This document shows positions 5,069-6,680 of a stretch of DNA of 6,680 nucleotides, one piece after another. The DNA is from Acidobacteriota bacterium (GTDB lineage Bacteria > Acidobacteriota > Blastocatellia > Pyrinomonadales > Pyrinomonadaceae), in contig QHXH01000222.1 of the NCBI GenBank assembly GCA_003222855.1, forward strand, positions 1 through 6,680, written 5' to 3'. The notes beneath the pieces were generated by a model. It was given only the letters and a program-made list of their open reading frames with translations. It ran no database searches and had not been told where the DNA came from. The translations under genes and the position numbers were made by a program. Within the stretch, counting starts at the first letter, position 1; each line of letters starts with the position of its first letter.

Positions 5069-6680
5069 CTACAATGCAGCGAACGCGTACGACTGATATC
5101 TGCGCGAATTGCTACCAAATCTTCCACCACGGCTTTGATGGCGTCGAAGCCGGACGCGGCGCCGGTGTCGGACGAGGTCTCGGTGTCGGCTGAGATCTCG
5201 GCGTTGGCGTGTGTCTCGGCGTCGAGGTCGGCGTGGCTGTAGCTGTAGCAGTCGGAGTAAACGTGGCTGTTGGTGTAGGTGTAGGCGTAAACGTAGCAGT
5301 AGCAGTAGCTGTAGCTGTAGCAGTCGGTGTAGATGTGGCTGTTGGTGTAGGTGTAGGCGTAGACGTAGCAGTAGCAGTAGCCGTAGGTGTAGCTGTAGCT
5401 GTAGCTGTGTTGCTGTTGCCGTGGCCGTCGCTGTCGCCGTCGGTGTCGGTGTCGGAGTCGGAGTCGGAGTCGGAGTAAATGTAGCGGTAGCTGTTGCCGT
5501 CGCGGTCGCAGTTGCAGTTGGTGTCACTGTCGCCGTTGGGGTCGGTGTGGCTGTTGGAGTAGGAGTTGGCGAAGGCGTGACCACGGCGAGTTTCTGGCTG
5601 GGTACACCGAGCAGATCGGCAGGATTGATCGGCAGGTCCTGTTCAATGCCGAACTGGTTCACCGTCGTGATGAGCGTGGAGAAAGGTTGCTGAGAAATGA
5701 GGTAAAACACCAGGTGAGCATCCGGATGCTCGATCGGAGTGACCACGCCGTTGTGAGTTTTCTCCACCGGGTTGCAGAAGTAAACCGGGACGAAGACCTG
5801 GACGCCCAGCTCGTTGTGAAACTGGTCGAGCAGGTCAACAAACACGTTAGGCAGCGGGTCGCCCGTGCACTGGTAACACTTGAAGTGGTCCAGATCGTGT
5901 GGCGGATTGAGGGGAAGTTTCTGCGTCGGCACAGCCAGGATGGTGGAGTCTAGCACCTGCAGCGTCTGCTGACCGAACTGGTTGTTGACAGTCACCAGCC
6001 TTAGCGGCGCTGCTTCCGGAGAAAGATTGTACAGCTTCAGGTGCGAATCTGGATTGTTAATGGGCGTGACGACGCCATTGTATGTCTTCTGCACCGGGTT
6101 GGCAAAACGAACTGGATCGAGGACGGTCCTGGGCTCGGGCGACGGATCGAACTGGTCGCGCAGCAGCACCGGCTCGTTAAGGGGCTGGCCAGTGGTGACG
6201 TAGGCCTTGAAATGATCAAGGCACGGGGCCAACAACTGCACGTCGTCCACAAACATTCCGGTGAGATCGCCGAAGTCATCCAAATGCACCAGGAATTCGA
6301 CGCGCACGGTCTGCCCCGCATACGGCGTCATGTCTACCCGCGTGTTGAGCCACGTCTCCGTATCGTTGATGTATGCGTCCTGCCAGTCGAACGCGATGGT
6401 ATCCATGGTGCAGTCCCAGTGCCAGAAGCTCAGCGTGCCGCCGGTAGAAGGCACCGTGAACTGCTGATAGAAGGAACTGTCTCCAGGGGTCTCGGTTCCC
6501 GGGAAGCCGCAATAACCGTCGATTGAGTCTCCGACAAATCCGGAGAAGGTTCCGCTGTGCGCCTCGACGTTCGTGACCACCGGCACGTTGTCATTGTTAA
6601 GAATGACCCAGGGTGGGAAGTTGCCGGTCTCGAATCCACCGTTTTGGATTATCCCTGTGTCACAAGGCGTCGGCGTAGGC
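5069..6680 (-). CDS. Secreted multidomain protein with two DHFK/VNQFG domains and PT tail (start beyond right edge; frameshifted near the 3' end)
   Basis: The frame is open from the right edge to 5069. It passes through a GTG at 6586 that could be called as a start, but the residues before it (PTPTPC, then IIQNGGFETGNFPPWVILNN) belong to the same domain, so the real start lies outside. The visible domain order is as follows. First comes a PT linker at the edge. Next is a beta-sandwich of carbohydrate-binding or MAM-like appearance, about 6220-6650 (NGGFETGNF, AHSGTFSGFVGD, TLSFWHWDC, VRVEFLVHLDD, MFVDDVQLL). Two tandem DHFK domains follow (6220-5915 and 5893-5588), then a long PT/AT tail. At 5409-5410 two extra bases shift the frame, and translation as written continues into a Leu/Gln/His/Arg-rich tail ending at TAG 5069. 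Without them the tail stays PT-rich, ends TPRPRPTPAPRPASTPSKP and WWKIW, and stops at TAG 5112-5114, giving 521 visible residues. The intended end is therefore 5112. The role is probably cell-surface or extracellular; substrate unknown. Confidence 0.8.
   Translation of the reverse strand, partial: PTPTPCDTGIIQNGGFETGNFPPWVILNNDNVPVVTNVEAHSGTFSGFVGDSIDGYCGFPGTETPGDSSFYQQFTVPSTGGTLSFWHWDCTMDTIAFDWQDAYINDTETWLNTRVDMTPYAGQTVRVEFLVHLDDFGDLTGMFVDDVQLLAPCLDHFKAYVTTGQPLNEPVLLRDQFDPSPEPRTVLDPVRFANPVQKTYNGVVTPINNPDSHLKLYNLSPEAAPLRLVTVNNQFGQQTLQVLDSTILAVPTQKLPLNPPHDLDHFKCYQCTGDPLPNVFVDLLDQFHNELGVQVFVPVYFCNPVEKTHNGVVTPIEHPDAHLVFYLISQQPFSTLITTVNQFGIEQDLPINPADLLGVPSQKLAVVTPSPTPTPTATPTPTATVTPTATATATATATATFTPTPTPTPTPTPTATATATATATQLQLQLHLRLLLLLRLRLHLHQQPHLHRLLQLQLLLLLRLRLHLHQQPRLLRLLQLQPRRPRRRDTRQRRDLSRHRDLVRHRRRVRLRRHQSRGGRFGSNSRRYQSYAFAAL
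5236..5379 (-). repeat. 72-bp tandem duplication inside the PT tract
   Basis: Positions 5236-5307 and 5308-5379 are direct copies with 68 of 72 bases identical. In the restored frame the four differences are two synonymous changes and two Phe/Ser exchanges. The unit encodes 24 residues, so duplication keeps the frame. It is explained by unequal recombination or slippage within the hexamer tract. Confidence 0.85.
5409..5410 (-). other. Frame-breaking extra GT in the PT tract
   Basis: The + strand reads gct gta gct gt|gt|t gct gtt gcc. Upstream (right) triplets 5411-5413 and onward encode PT/AT in one frame. Downstream (left) triplets from 5406-5408 encode PT/AT in another. Removing two bases, or adding one, here rejoins them. 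The restored frame is open to TAG at 5112-5114. Confidence 0.8.
5588..6220 (-). repeat. Tandem pair of DHFK...VNQFG...VPSQKL protein domains
   Basis: Copy 1 (6220-5915) and copy 2 (5893-5588) are each 102 residues, separated by 7 residues. Shared positions include LDHFK.Y at the start and DQF after about 20 residues. NPV.KT.NGVVTPI..PD.HL lies in the middle, and VNQFG then VP(S/T)QKL close each copy. I recall this pattern from a domain of unknown function in secreted bacterial proteins (possibly Pfam DUF7450; I could not verify this). Copy 2 retains Cys residues (FKCYQC, FCNPV) that copy 1 has lost (FKAYV, FANPV). Confidence 0.75.

Larger units (their letters stand above)
4794..5111. other. 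Intergenic region upstream of the BNR gene
   Basis: About 318 bases lie between the frame-corrected stop of the third gene (5112) and the BNR start, both on the minus strand. It contains a candidate promoter, an A-rich stretch just upstream of its -35 on the minus strand (UP-like, 4938-4946), an A/C-rich leader and a dyad near 5003-5023. Two further weak hairpins have 5-bp stems: 4973-4987 (CGACG/CGTCG) and 5022-5036 (CAGGC/GCCTG). There is no clear intrinsic terminator for the third gene and no credible coding sequence apart from the frameshifted extension described under that gene. Confidence 0.6.
5115..5578 (-). repeat. Long hexamer-based Pro/Ala-Thr coding tract
   Basis: About 460 bases of GTNGGN/GTNGCN-type hexamers on the + strand encode PT and AT alternation on the minus strand. 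A near-perfect run of GTCGGT/GTCGGA units lies at about 5437-5477. The tract contains the 72-bp tandem duplication and the frame-breaking GT. Antisense open frames across it (Val/Gly/Ala-rich or Ser/Arg/Cys-rich) are a by-product of the repeat. Confidence 0.8.

Noticed and set aside
5236..5379. CRISPR-like repeats
   Set aside because: The two copies are directly adjacent, coding and hexamer-based, with no spacers between them.
5236..5579. Phase-variable contingency tract
   Set aside because: The repeat unit is 6 bp (and 72 bp), so slippage keeps the frame. The observed 2-nt shift is not a unit change.
5209..5693. Plus-strand open frames rich in Val/Gly/Ala or Ser/Arg/Cys
   Set aside because: They are antisense readings of the Pro/Ala-Thr hexamer tract, which keeps all frames open, and they have no domain content.

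Overview
The window holds three long, probably exported bacterial proteins, or pieces of them. All are built from beta-propeller or beta-sandwich domains and end in, or contain, Pro-Thr/Ala-Thr low-complexity linkers. There are no transposases, RNA genes or CRISPR arrays, and I found no recognisable metabolic, defence or replication gene. The domains, the N-terminal motif (HEGGFFNLR plus one hydrophobic segment), the PTPTATATPTPRPRPTPRP-style tails, the moderately high GC and a start without a Shine-Dalgarno sequence resemble soil Verrucomicrobia (Chthoniobacterales type) or Acidobacteria. That assignment is inference from memory of such proteins, not from a marker gene.

Layout. Positions 1-1354 (+): 3' part of a gene whose beginning lies left of the window. 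It encodes the end of a conserved extracellular domain, a PT linker, a six-bladed Kelch propeller and an Ala-Thr tail. An in-frame TGA at 560-562 splits it inside propeller blade 2. Positions 1355-1718: non-coding, with several stem-loops, including two inverted copies of a 27-bp terminator-like repeat, one serving each of the two convergent genes. Positions 1719-4793 (-): an intact 1024-residue membrane-anchored or exported BNR/Asp-box propeller protein with a PT/PR tail. Positions 4794-5111: non-coding, with a candidate sigma70-type promoter for the BNR gene and a dyad element. Positions 5112-6680 (-): 3' part of a third secreted protein whose start lies right of the window. It has a PT linker, a beta-sandwich-like domain, two tandem copies of a DHFK...VNQFG...VPSQKL domain and a long PT/AT tail. 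A 2-nt excess (5409-5410) inside the tail throws the reading frame off. Restoring it gives a clean Pro-Arg-rich end and a stop at 5112.

The genes probably share a cell-surface or extracellular role (adhesion, polymer binding or degradation), but nothing visible defines a substrate or a shared pathway. The most notable points are the two gene-breaking lesions, the paired terminator repeats, the duplicated DHFK domain, a 72-bp tandem duplication, and a Pro-Arg C-terminal core shared by two otherwise unrelated proteins.
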